Source: Clostridia bacterium
GTDB taxonomy: Bacteria > Bacillota > Clostridia > Oscillospirales > SIG627
Length of the DNA stretch: 48,101 nucleotides
Direction: 5' to 3'
Assembly (NCBI GenBank): GCA_017439965.1
Contig: JAFSID010000094.1
Location: forward strand, 1 to 48,101
In this document: positions 30,972 to 38,882 of the stretch, piece by piece
Layout: each line of letters starts with the position of its first letter
Numbering within the stretch: the stretch's first letter is position 1
Program-made: the position numbers and the translations under genes
The notes under the pieces: model-generated
The model's database searches: none
The model's input: only the letters and a program-made list of their open reading frames with translations
What the model was told of the DNA's origin: nothing

Positions 30972-32344
30972 TATTCTGCCTCTTTTTCTGCCTTGGCAAT
31001 ATTCTGAAGATGTCCTGCCTCGGTCTGCGCAAAGTAGTGATAGCCGTTGGGTCGGGCAACCATATAATAATAGGTATGGTCAACGCCGTTGTTGTCAACC
31101 GCATTTGGATAAAGAGCGGAAATTATCGCATTAAGAGAAGGAGAGCAAATTGCGGAGGGCGGAAGTCCGTCGTGAGAATAGGTGCTGTACGGACTGTCAC
31201 TGGACTTCATTTCGTCAAGAGTAAGCTCCGCACGTCTTTCGGGAAAGGCGTAAAGATAGGTGGAGTCACACTGAAGCCTCGGGAATGAGTAAGGGTTGTT
31301 GAGACGGTTGTGATAGAGCGAGGAAACGGTCTCGTATTCCGACTCGTATTTGGTTTCCATCTGTACGATGGAGGCGAGATTTATAACATCGTCAACCGTC
31401 ATATCAAGCTCGATGCATCTATCGTAATAAGCCTCCTCAAACCGACGGTTAAAGGTTTCAAGAAGCTTTGAAATTGCATCAATTTCAGATGAATCGGTAT
31501 AAAAGTCATAGGTGTCGGGATAGAGATAGCCCTCAAGAGCGTAGCGTCTTCCATTTTCAAAGCCCTCTGTTTCGAGTGCCTGAAGCTCCTTGAGGAAGCG
31601 GTAATCCATATCGTAAACGAGCGAGGAGGATATTGCCTCAACGAAGCCCTCTCGCGTGCCTACTCCGTTTTCAAGGAAAAGCTCTATCGTTTCATCCGCC
31701 GTTAAGCCCTCGGGGAAGGTTATACGAACTATCTCACGCGCAGGTGCCTTCTTGGAGAAGGTTGCAATTATTTCATCGTAATTGAGATTTGCGAGTATTT
31801 TATACTCTCCCGCCTCAAGCTCCTGGGGCGTTTCTCTGTCGCGGTTTTTAAAGCTGTTGTAAACTCTGAGGAGCAAGGGGTACTGAACGACACCCTTCTT
31901 CTCAAGCTCGCCTGCAAGCTCTCGGAAGGTGGTGCTCTCGTCAACTACTATCTCAACCTCAGCGTCACTTTTTACAAATGCAAAAAGGTCGTTGACCGTG
32001 GTTATACCGATATAAGAAACGATTATGGATGCGCATATTACGAATACTACGTAGCCGAGAGATTTACCGAGAGCGGCAAAAATACCTCTGCCGCCCGATA
32101 CCTCCTCTGGCTCATCCTCCTCAAGCTTATATACCTTTTGAGGATTCTCGGACTCCTTCCTTTCAAGGTCGCGCTTAGCTTTTTTTGCCGCCGCGACAAC
32201 GGTCTCGTCGGCAAATGAGGGAATATCGGTACGGGTCTTACCGTCGCTTGCCTGCTCGGAAACGTCCCGTCTTGCTTTAACAGGACGGCGCGCGCCGTAA
32301 ATCTGCACGTCCTGTTCGTTTTGATTTTTCTCTTTATTTTCCAT
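30971..32344 (-). CDS. mltG: Endolytic murein transglycosylase MltG
   Basis: 457 residues. A charged cytoplasmic N-terminus of about 90 residues, one membrane helix near 93-115, a LysM-like region (VDESTTFRELAGELEKKGV), and the YceG catalytic domain with ASIVQMETKYESEYETV, YHNRLNNPY, LQCDSTYLYA and YSHDGLPPSAICSPSLNAI. It cuts nascent glycan strands outside the membrane and sets their length. Usual length for a Firmicutes form with an extended cytoplasmic tail. Starts 10 bases after the CPBP gene. Confidence 0.95.
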   Translation of the reverse strand: MENKEKNQNEQDVQIYGARRPVKARRDVSEQASDGKTRTDIPSFADETVVAAAKKAKRDLERKESENPQKVYKLEEDEPEEVSGGRGIFAALGKSLGYVVFVICASIIVSYIGITTVNDLFAFVKSDAEVEIVVDESTTFRELAGELEKKGVVQYPLLLRVYNSFKNRDRETPQELEAGEYKILANLNYDEIIATFSKKAPAREIVRITFPEGLTADETIELFLENGVGTREGFVEAISSSLVYDMDYRFLKELQALETEGFENGRRYALEGYLYPDTYDFYTDSSEIDAISKLLETFNRRFEEAYYDRCIELDMTVDDVINLASIVQMETKYESEYETVSSLYHNRLNNPYSFPRLQCDSTYLYAFPERRAELTLDEMKSSDSPYSTYSHDGLPPSAICSPSLNAIISALYPNAVDNNGVDHTYYYMVARPNGYHYFAQTEAGHLQNIAKAEKEAE

Positions 32345-32354
32345 TCAAATCTCC

Positions 32355-33311
32355 TTATGCAAGAGTTATAAATACAAATACGAATATTGCCAGAAGCACC
32401 GTCGGTGACAAAAACATATCACGAAGATTGCGAGGCATTTTACCGCCCTCGCTCTTTTCCTTCTTGTCAAGCCTGCCCACCTTTGACAGTCTCTTGACGG
32501 CATCCGCTCGGCTGCCTGCAAGAGAGCCGTCGGCATACTCCTCCGAACGCTTCTCGTAAATTTCCTGAAGCGTGGAAAGAGTGAAATATAAAAACAGCAA
32601 AAACAGAGTAGACATCAAGAAAACAAGCACTATCGAATTGTCTGCGCCTCGGAGAAAGCCTGATATTCCCGAGGAAAAATTAACGGTTGCAAAATTTGAA
32701 AGCATATGCAGTATCACAGACGGAATAGACGAGCGTGTAACGTAGGTGATGAGTCCGAAGATAAAGCCTGCCCAGAAATATGCGGGGAAAGCCGTAAAGG
32801 AAAAATGAAGCATTGCAAAAAACATTGCCGTGATGATTATCGCCCATATACCTCTGCAGGAGGAATACTCGTTTAAAAGCACCGAGCGAAAAAGCATTTC
32901 CTCGGCTACCGCCGGTATTACGATATAACAGAGCACTACGAATACGCTGTCGGTCTCAGGCACGCTCTGTACAGTGAGATTTACGCCTGCCGTATTAGAG
33001 GGTACTGCTCCCATATACATCAGAAAGAGCATACCGAAGGCGTAAAGAAGAAACGCCGACAGAATGAAGGGCAGGTCCGACGGGGATGAAAGTCTCAATC
33101 CCGACGCCTTTATCATATCAACGCCCATAAGCTTACAGTAAAAGGCTACGGGCACCATGTACACGAACAGCTCAAGGAGCATTGCGGTAAAAAACAAATC
33201 GTCTCCACCGCTCTCGGCAGATATTTTAAGAAGGCTCTCGGACACTCCGAGCAAAATCATAATTATCGTAACGTAGAGCGGAGCAGTCAGGGTAGAGTTA
33301 TTGCTTTTCAA
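32355..33311 (-). CDS. CPBP-family intramembrane glutamic protease
   Basis: 318 residues, about eight membrane helices. The catalytic signature EEMLFRS (EExxxR) is near residue 137, with LHFSF (conserved His) and HMLSNF (HxxxN) following: the CAAX protease/bacteriocin-processing fold. A cytoplasmic Lys/Arg-rich tail precedes a last helix. Role unknown; members modify membrane proteins or give bacteriocin immunity. The start is TTG, with AAAGGAG nine bases upstream, inside the end of the preceding gene (14-base overlap). Confidence 0.85.
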   Translation of the reverse strand: MKSNNSTLTAPLYVTIIMILLGVSESLLKISAESGGDDLFFTAMLLELFVYMVPVAFYCKLMGVDMIKASGLRLSSPSDLPFILSAFLLYAFGMLFLMYMGAVPSNTAGVNLTVQSVPETDSVFVVLCYIVIPAVAEEMLFRSVLLNEYSSCRGIWAIIITAMFFAMLHFSFTAFPAYFWAGFIFGLITYVTRSSIPSVILHMLSNFATVNFSSGISGFLRGADNSIVLVFLMSTLFLLFLYFTLSTLQEIYEKRSEEYADGSLAGSRADAVKRLSKVGRLDKKEKSEGGKMPRNLRDMFLSPTVLLAIFVFVFITLA

Positions 33312-34434
33312 TAAGATACACTCCTTTTTCCGTTATTACCGCATCGCAAGCGGCATCGTATCTGCCGTGAGGAAGCTCCTCGACTAAAAGCTCCTCAAAG
33401 CAAAAGCCCACGCGCTTAACGTCAAAGCGCGAAAGGTATCTGTCGTAATACCCCTTGCCGTAGCCGAGTCGGTAGCCGTTTTTGTCGAAGGCTATTGCGG
33501 GAATAACGCAGACGGTGGGTATGCCTCCGCGGTACTCCTCGCATTCCGCTGACGGCTCGGGAGCGGAAAATTTGCCCTTGACGAGCAGGTCACGGCTCGT
33601 GATATACCGAAAGGTCATCCTTCCGTTTTCAAAGCAAACGGGCAAAGCGAGTCTCTTTCCGTCGGCAAGTATCCTCTCGACGAGCGCTCTCGTTCTCACC
33701 TCTCGGTTTATGGAAAGGTACATAAGAACGGCGTCGGACTCTCTGTAAAGAGCCGATGCAAAAAAATTCTCGGCAATCTTCTCGGAGGCAATGCGGTGAG
33801 CCTCGTCGGGAATTGCGGCACGTCGGGAGGAATAAACCTTACGCAGAGCGTTTTTCTTATCCCTCAATGTAGGTTTATTATACATTAAATACACCATTGA
33901 AAGTCGGAGTCTGTCCGTCTCCTGCCTTGAAAAGAGCTTATCGGTCAAGGCAAAGCCGAAATCCGCGGCAGTGCCCGCACCCTCGGAGGTAATAAAGTGA
34001 CCGTCAAAAACCACCTTGTCGTTTTTGTACTTTGCACCGCTGTCAATAAGCTCGCCCGCAAGACTCGGATAGCAGGTCGCACGTCTCTTCTTTAAAAGTC
34101 CAAGCTCTCCGAGTACGGTGGGAGCGGCGCAGATTGCGGCAATATAAATACCGCTCTCATTAGCGTCAAGAATGATTTTTCGAAGAGCCTCGCTCTCCTT
34201 GAGTCCCTCTGTGCCTCTGCTTCCTCCGGGGAGGATAAGCATATCGGCAGAGTCAACGTCAACCTCGGATATTTCAATATCAGCCTTGACGAAAACACCG
34301 TGAGCGCCCTCTACCTCAAGCCCGTTACCGTTGACGGATACGGTCTTTACCTCGGCTCCCGCACGTCTCAATATATCAAGAGGAGTTATTGCCTCTATCT
34401 CTTCAAATCCGTTTGCCAAAAACAAATAAACCAT
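33298..34434 (-). CDS. Fusion of a DJ-1/PfpI domain and 5-formyltetrahydrofolate cyclo-ligase
   Basis: 378 residues. Residues 1-165 are DJ-1/PfpI: YLFLANGFEEIEAITPLD with the conserved Glu, and AAICAAPTVLGE with the nucleophilic Cys near 100. From about 188 on lies a full cyclo-ligase: RKVYSSRRAAIPDEAH at its start, then VCVIPAIAFDKNGYRLGYGKGYYDRYL, the ATP/folate-binding signature. The cyclo-ligase converts 5-formyl-THF to 5,10-methenyl-THF; DJ-1 proteins are glyoxalase/deglycase or amidase-like. The frame is continuous with no stop or ribosome site at the junction. Start at 34434 follows AAAGGAG; an earlier Met would overlap the PHP gene. Confidence 0.88.
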   Translation of the reverse strand: MVYLFLANGFEEIEAITPLDILRRAGAEVKTVSVNGNGLEVEGAHGVFVKADIEISEVDVDSADMLILPGGSRGTEGLKESEALRKIILDANESGIYIAAICAAPTVLGELGLLKKRRATCYPSLAGELIDSGAKYKNDKVVFDGHFITSEGAGTAADFGFALTDKLFSRQETDRLRLSMVYLMYNKPTLRDKKNALRKVYSSRRAAIPDEAHRIASEKIAENFFASALYRESDAVLMYLSINREVRTRALVERILADGKRLALPVCFENGRMTFRYITSRDLLVKGKFSAPEPSAECEEYRGGIPTVCVIPAIAFDKNGYRLGYGKGYYDRYLSRFDVKRVGFCFEELLVEELPHGRYDAACDAVITEKGVYLIEKQ

Positions 34435-34450
34435 TTTTTTCTCCTTTACT

Positions 34451-35170
34451 TTAAGCGTCGTTATCGACAATGTATGCGTTTCCTATTTTCCAGCACAAAT
34501 CTCCGTCGCGGATTATTTTCACAAGCTCGCCTGCCGTTTTTACGGGCTGACGGGTGCAGGCAGCCGAAAGCTGACCGTCTCCCGTATGGTGAAAATCCGT
34601 TCCGCAAATCGAATGAATCCGATTTTCCTCGACGTATTTTGAGGCAATTCCGACACGGGAATTATGTCTTATGTTAAGATTGAACGCCTCGATTCCGTCA
34701 ATAAGCTCAAGAGGTGCAAGAGTCATACCCGTGCGGAAGGGATGTGCCTGCAAAAGCAGATTGCTTTCGTTTCTGTATGCCCTTGAAAAGTCCTCGACCG
34801 TATGTATTTTCTTAACGTCAAGCTCCTTGTAAAAATCGGGGTCGGGTCCGTAAAAAAGATAGTCGTTAATGCTTCCGTCAAAGCGAAGCTCAGCGGCAAA
34901 AATTACGTTTAAGCCAACCCTTTCTCCCTCTGCCCTTGCCCTTTCAAAGTCGGCAATCTGCGAATCAACCGCCTTTTCAAGAGACCTTGAGCTTTTTATT
35001 CCCTCAAAAAACAGATGGTTCGTTATTACGATGCTGTGATATCCGTCAAGCGCGTAAAGACGGACTATCTGCTCGGGTGAGACGGTAGCACACGACGAGC
35101 AGGGAAAGGTATGGCAATGAAGCTCGGTCTTGTACGGATAGGTCTCACGAAGCATTTTTGCAAAGCTCAT
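34451..35170 (-). CDS. PHP-domain metal-dependent hydrolase
   Basis: 239 residues. ELHCHTFPCSSC (HxH) near residue 17, VITNHLFFEG, the mid AELRFDGS segment, LLQAHPFR and CGTDFHH near 215 give the PHP metal ligands; the TNH in place of the usual TDH is the one departure. Substrate unknown. It is not closely similar to the PHP protein at the start of the window. Second gene of the operon; AGGGG ribosome site, 13 bases after the GNAT gene. Confidence 0.82.
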   Translation of the reverse strand: MSFAKMLRETYPYKTELHCHTFPCSSCATVSPEQIVRLYALDGYHSIVITNHLFFEGIKSSRSLEKAVDSQIADFERARAEGERVGLNVIFAAELRFDGSINDYLFYGPDPDFYKELDVKKIHTVEDFSRAYRNESNLLLQAHPFRTGMTLAPLELIDGIEAFNLNIRHNSRVGIASKYVEENRIHSICGTDFHHTGDGQLSAACTRQPVKTAGELVKIIRDGDLCWKIGNAYIVDNDA

Positions 35171-35183
35171 TAATATATCCCCT

Positions 35184-35939
35184 TCAATTCAACAAAAAAT
35201 TCAATATCGGACGCTCACGCTCTCCGAAGTCCTCGTCAAACGAGTCCGACAGGTCAAGAAGCATACCGCTTCTTTCATAATGTGTAAGCTCGTAGGAGGG
35301 TGCCTTACCTTCAGGGTCACACACCTCGTACATAACGTATTTTCCGCCTCTCTTACAAAAGGCAAAATATCCTCCCTCAAAGCCTAAAAATCGGCTTTCG
35401 GCACGGCTTTCCTCAAACGCCTCGCGTGACTCAAGAAGGAATGCTCCCTTGCGGCTCTTCTTGTATTCCGCAAGGTGTCTCGTCCAGGCCTCCTCAACCG
35501 TTATCTCGTCAAAGTCAAGCGTGGAGATTGAATACTCGGTTCTTCGGAATGCCGATTCGTAGCCGTATCTTCTGTAAAAAGAGAAGAGAGAATCGGTTGC
35601 GGGAACGGTAACGATAAATTTATATTTTCGGCTCTTGAGATAATCCACAAGCTCCTCGTGGAGCGAGGAAAAATGACCTGCGTGACGCTCGGTGAGCGCG
35701 GTAGCAACTCCGTAAAGATACGCTCCCTTATAAACGTGTCTGCGATATTTAAGCTTAACGTCCATAAAATAGAGCATTGAAACAAGCCTGTCACCGTCGT
35801 ATCTCAAAAGCGTTTTGGACGGCTTGTAAAATTTTTCAAAGAATACGTTGACGAATTCGGTATCCTCGGGGAAGGTCTCAAGCCACAGCTCTTTCATATC
35901 GGGTATTCTCTTTTTCGAGCCCTTAAAAGTTTTTATCAT
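35184..35939 (-). CDS. GNAT-family N-acetyltransferase
   Basis: 251 residues. The N-terminal half fits the GNAT fold: a helix MKELWLETFPEDTEFVNVFF, strand RLVSMLYFMDVKL, and the acetyl-CoA region LYGVATALTERHAGHFSSLH followed by VTVPATDSLFSFYRRYGYE, as in large Eis-like members. The C-terminal part is less conserved. Acceptor unknown. It is the first gene of an operon running through to rmuC. Confidence 0.8.
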   Translation of the reverse strand: MIKTFKGSKKRIPDMKELWLETFPEDTEFVNVFFEKFYKPSKTLLRYDGDRLVSMLYFMDVKLKYRRHVYKGAYLYGVATALTERHAGHFSSLHEELVDYLKSRKYKFIVTVPATDSLFSFYRRYGYESAFRRTEYSISTLDFDEITVEEAWTRHLAEYKKSRKGAFLLESREAFEESRAESRFLGFEGGYFAFCKRGGKYVMYEVCDPEGKAPSYELTHYERSGMLLDLSDSFDEDFGERERPILNFLLN

Positions 35940-35978
35940 CTGACATCCTTTAATTCAAAATATAGTATATCAATTTAT

Positions 35979-36007
35979 ATTATACACTTTTAGCGTTGCT
36001 CTGTCAA
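35979..36007 (-). promoter_or_regulatory. Promoter of the GNAT-PHP-cycloligase-CPBP-mltG-rmuC operon
   Basis: Minus strand TTGACA, 17-base spacer, TATAAT, full consensus, about 40 bases before the GNAT start. No gap above 16 bases follows until the end of rmuC. Confidence 0.88.
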
Positions 36008-36113
36008 TTCAATTTATACAAATTTATAATATATTAAAAAATACATATATGTCCGAAACACAAGCGCTTTCGTCCGTTCAAAATAAAAATATTTATAAAT
36101 TTTCAAAAAACAC

Positions 36114-36142
36114 TTGACAAATAGTCCGTCACACATTATAAT
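36114..36142 (+). promoter_or_regulatory. rplJ-rplL promoter
   Basis: TTGACA, 17-base spacer, TATAAT, full consensus, about 165 bases before the rplJ start, leaving room for the leader. Confidence 0.9.
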
Positions 36143-36148
36143 ACTCGT

Positions 36149-36290
36149 GTTGACCTAAGACAGCAGGTGACGGAAATCCGTCATAATATTCGCCTGCCGA
36201 GGAAAGCGCAGAATTTAAATTGATATTTCAATAACGAATTTATGCTCTTTTGTCGGTTTGGCGAAAGAGCTTTCTTTATTTTTATTTTTA
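36149..36290 (+). ncRNA. Ribosomal protein L10 leader with attenuator
   Basis: The untranslated leader holds paired segments (GACGGAAATCCGTC and neighbouring GCAGG/CCTGC) typical in place and size of the L10 leader that binds the L10(L12)4 complex, then a terminator hairpin GCTCTTT (36244-36250) with AAAGAGC (36264-36270) and TTTCTTTATTTTTA. Binding of excess L10 to the upper structure would favour termination, so the pair of genes would control itself. The family assignment rests on position and shape. Confidence 0.75.
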
Positions 36291-36308
36291 CCCGGAGGTG
36301 AAACACGA

Positions 36309-36836
36309 ATGTCAAGTGCAAAGATATTGGCAGGAAAACAGGCTGCAGTTGCTGAGCTTTCCGAAAAGGTTAAGTCAAGTGCTGCCGGCGTTCTCGTTAA
36401 CTACTACAAGACCAGCGTTGAAGACGATACCGCTCTCAGAAAAGAGCTTACCCGCGCAGGCGTTGAGTACAAGGTAGTTAAGAACACTCAGCTCCGTTTC
36501 GTATTTGACGAGGTTGGTTATCCCGCACTCAAGGAGCACCTTGAAGGCATGACCGCTATCGCATATTCGGACGATCCTGTTGCACCCGCTAAAATCCTTT
36601 CCAAGTTTGCGAAGGATCACGCAGACTACGTTATCAAGGCCGGCTACATCGATGGCGAAGTTATCGACGTTGCAGGCGTTGAGAATCTTGCAAACATTCC
36701 TTCCAAGGAAGGTCTTATTGCAAAGCTTCTCGGCAGCATCCAGAGCCCCCTCTACGGACTTGCTTATGTATTGCAGGGCAAGATCGACAAGGAAGGCGGA
36801 GCAGAGGAAGCACCTGCAGAAGCACCCGCAGAATAA
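36309..36836 (+). CDS. rplJ: 50S ribosomal protein L10
   Basis: 175 residues. SSAKILAGKQAAVAELSEK at the N-terminus, VLVNYYKTSVEDDTALRKEL and KNTQLRFVF are L10 signatures; it anchors the L7/L12 stalk to 23S rRNA. A reading frame continues upstream to a TTG, but GGAGGTG eight bases before the ATG at 36309 fixes the start. An Ala/Glu/Pro-rich tail ends the protein. The usual upstream partners rplK and rplA are not here. Confidence 0.97.
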   Translation: MSSAKILAGKQAAVAELSEKVKSSAAGVLVNYYKTSVEDDTALRKELTRAGVEYKVVKNTQLRFVFDEVGYPALKEHLEGMTAIAYSDDPVAPAKILSKFAKDHADYVIKAGYIDGEVIDVAGVENLANIPSKEGLIAKLLGSIQSPLYGLAYVLQGKIDKEGGAEEAPAEAPAE

Positions 36837-36904
36837 TTACGTTATTTTGCAAACAATCAGCGTAATAAACGCAATCAAATAATTATTTTCGGAGGTACAT
36901 GAAA

Positions 36905-37282
36905 ATGGCTACAGAAAAGACAACCAACATTCTTGAAGAAATCAAAGCTCTTACTATTCTTGAACTCGCAGATCTCGTTAAGGCTCTCGAAGAGGAGTTC
37001 GGCGTATCCGCAGCTCCCGTTGCAGTTGCAGCAGCTCCCGCAGGTGGCGCAGCTCCCGCAGCTGAAGAGAAGTCCGAGTTCGACGTAATCCTCGCTTCCG
37101 CTGGCGACAGCAAGCTTGGCGTTATCAAGGCAGTTCGTGAGATCACCGGTCTCGGTCTTAAGGAAGCTAAGGACCTCGTTGAGTCCGCTCCCCAGCCCAT
37201 CAAGACAGGCGTTGACAAGGCTCAGGCTGAAGAGCTCAAGGCTGCTCTTACCGCTGCTGGCGCAACTGTTGAAATCAAATAA
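36905..37282 (+). CDS. rplL: 50S ribosomal protein L7/L12
   Basis: 125 residues. N-terminal dimer domain ([20 protein letters not shown]), an Ala/Pro hinge (residues about 35-52), and the C-terminal factor-binding domain with [20 protein letters not shown] and [15 protein letters not shown]. The second ATG is chosen because GGAGGT lies eight bases before it; the first, two codons earlier, is too close. Ends in a strong terminator and is not followed by rpoB. Confidence 0.98.
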   Translation: MATEKTTNILEEIKALTILELADLVKALEEEFGVSAAPVAVAAAPAGGAAPAAEEKSEFDVILASAGDSKLGVIKAVREITGLGLKEAKDLVESAPQPIKTGVDKAQAEELKAALTAAGATVEIK

Positions 37283-37303
37283 AGAAAACACTTTCGTCAA
37301 CAC

Positions 37304-37334
37304 AAAAGGACGGTCGGACTCCGACCGTCCTTTT
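37304..37334 (+). terminator. Terminator after rplL
   Basis: AAAAGGACGGTCGGA pairs with TCCGACCGTCCTTTT: a perfect 15-base stem with almost no loop. Confidence 0.95.
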
Positions 37335-37455
37335 AATTTTTAATCCCAAAAGTAACGGCTTGTATTTTCACAAACCGACAGCCTGCCGTTTTGTTTTTGA
37401 AAGAAAATCGGTTCGGTTATTTTTGCAAATTTATGCGTTTTTTATGTTTAACCCC

Positions 37456-37484
37456 TTGACAAACGCTGATTATTGTAGTAAAAT
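37456..37484 (+). promoter_or_regulatory. Promoter of the aromatic amino acid operon
   Basis: TTGACA, 17-base spacer, TAAAAT, about 34 bases before the leader-peptide start. Confidence 0.88.
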
Positions 37485-37517
37485 CCTTGTATTAAAATTC
37501 ACAAGGAGGAAAAAGGT

Positions 37518-37595
37518 ATGCTTCAGAAGTTTTATTACTACTATTATTACTTTAATAAGGACTGCCTGTTTTCTTCCAAGGAGCAACACGCTTAA
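37518..37595 (+). CDS. Tyrosine-rich leader peptide of the aromatic amino acid operon
   Basis: 25 residues. After MLQKF come six consecutive Tyr codons (37533-37550), then FNKDCLFSSKEQHA and TAA. AAGGAGG lies nine bases before the ATG. The peptide has no product role: it senses charged tRNA(Tyr), with two flanking Phe codons adding Phe sensitivity. Its second half is coded by the 5' arm of the antiterminator hairpin, so where the ribosome stands decides which hairpin forms. Too short for ordinary gene finding, but start, ribosome site and context agree. Confidence 0.92.
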   Translation: MLQKFYYYYYYFNKDCLFSSKEQHA

Positions 37596-37668
37596 TTCAA
37601 GTGAAGAATGACAGACAGTCCGCAGCCGTTTGTGCATTTTGAGGCACAATTGGTAGGCGGATTTTTTT
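37559..37668 (+). promoter_or_regulatory. Ribosome-mediated transcription attenuator
   Basis: Antiterminator: GGACTGCCTGT (37559-37569, inside the leader peptide) with ACAGACAGTCC (37611-37621), one mismatch. Terminator: TCCGC (37619-37623) with GCGGA (37657-37661), extended by TTGTGC/GCACAA (630-635 with 644-649), then seven T. The two share TCC at 37619-37621, so they exclude each other. A ribosome stalled on the Tyr codons leaves the first arm free, allowing the antiterminator; one that reaches the stop codon covers that arm, and the terminator forms. Confidence 0.88.
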
Positions 37669-37690
37669 ATTGCAAAATACGGAGGCGCTT

Positions 37691-38881
37691 ATGTTTTCAA
37701 GCAAAATGCTCGAAATGGGCAAGCACGGCTCGGTGATACGCGAAATAGCAGAGCATTCAAAAATGCGAAAGGCAGAAATAGGTGACGATAAGGTATTCGA
37801 TTTCAGCATTGGAAATCCCAGTATCCCCTGCCCCGAAAAATTCAACGAGGTTCTTATCGACCTTATCAAAAACACTGATCCCGTAGAGCTTCACAGCTAC
37901 ACAGCTGCTCAGGGAGACCCCGTAACGAGAAGAATACTCGCGAAAAACATAGAGAAGAAATACGGCTTCAAGCAAACCGACAGCCTTATATATATGACCT
38001 GCGGTGCATCCTCATCCCTCTCAATAGTATTCAGAGCGTTGCTCGAGGAAGATGACGAGGTAATAGCTTTTGCCCCGTATTTTCCTGAATATAAGGCGTT
38101 TAGTGAAAATGCAGGCGGTATTTTAAGGGTTGTAGGATGCAATCCCGAAACACTATACCCTAATTTTGAAGAGCTTAAACAAGCCATCAATCACAAAACG
38201 AAGGCGGTAATAATAAACTCCCCCACAAACCCCACGGGTTCTGTAATTCCTAAGGAAACGCTCGAAAAAATCGCATCCACCCTGACACAAGCCTCATCCG
38301 AGCTTGGCACTCACATATATATTGTTGCCGACGAGCCTTATCGAGAGGTGGTTTACGACGGAGTTGAGGTGCCCTACGTTCCGACAATATATCCCGACAC
38401 GGTGGTATGTAACTCTTACAGCAAATCACTTTCCGTTCCCGGTGAAAGAATCGGATATATAGCGATATCTCCCAAGTCTTATATGGCAGAGGATTTTTAC
38501 TACGCCATCTGCGGTGCGGGAAGAGGTATGGGATATATATGTGCTCCGTCACTTTTGCAAAGAGCAATAGCCATCTGCGACACTCTCCCCTGCGACGTTT
38601 CGTCATACGACAAAAACAGACGTCTTTTATATAATTCACTTACCGAAATCGGTTACACCTGCGTTTTACCGCAAGGAGCCTTTTATCTCTTCGTTAAGGC
38701 ACTTGAGCCTGATGCAAACGCATTTGCTATGAAGGCGAGAGAGGAAGAGCTTCTTCTCGTTCCCTCCGACTCCTTCGGTATCAAGGGATGGGTACGAATA
38801 GCGTATTGTACGTCATACGGGCAAATCGAGAAATCCATTCCCGCATTCAAAAAACTATACGAAAGCTACAAGGTGAAATAA
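37691..38881 (+). CDS. PLP-dependent class I aminotransferase, probably aromatic
   Basis: 396 residues. Fold type I: INSPTNPTGSVIPKE, VADEPYREVVYDG (Asp binding the PLP nitrogen) and SYSKSLSVPGERIGY, with the Schiff-base Lys near residue 244. As first gene of an operon that makes prephenate, phenylpyruvate and hydroxyphenylpyruvate, it most likely carries out the last step to Phe and Tyr. Aspartate aminotransferase activity cannot be excluded by sequence. The ATG at 37691 has GGAGG five bases upstream, just behind the attenuator; a longer TTG-started frame would lie in the terminator. Confidence 0.88.
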   Translation: MFSSKMLEMGKHGSVIREIAEHSKMRKAEIGDDKVFDFSIGNPSIPCPEKFNEVLIDLIKNTDPVELHSYTAAQGDPVTRRILAKNIEKKYGFKQTDSLIYMTCGASSSLSIVFRALLEEDDEVIAFAPYFPEYKAFSENAGGILRVVGCNPETLYPNFEELKQAINHKTKAVIINSPTNPTGSVIPKETLEKIASTLTQASSELGTHIYIVADEPYREVVYDGVEVPYVPTIYPDTVVCNSYSKSLSVPGERIGYIAISPKSYMAEDFYYAICGAGRGMGYICAPSLLQRAIAICDTLPCDVSSYDKNRRLLYNSLTEIGYTCVLPQGAFYLFVKALEPDANAFAMKAREEELLLVPSDSFGIKGWVRIAYCTSYGQIEKSIPAFKKLYESYKVK

Positions 38882-38882
38882 A

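Noticed and set aside
37485..37690. T-box riboswitch ahead of the aromatic operon
   Set aside because: The leader is short, lacks a recognisable T-box antiterminator sequence and specifier loop, and is fully explained by the leader peptide and two exclusive hairpins.
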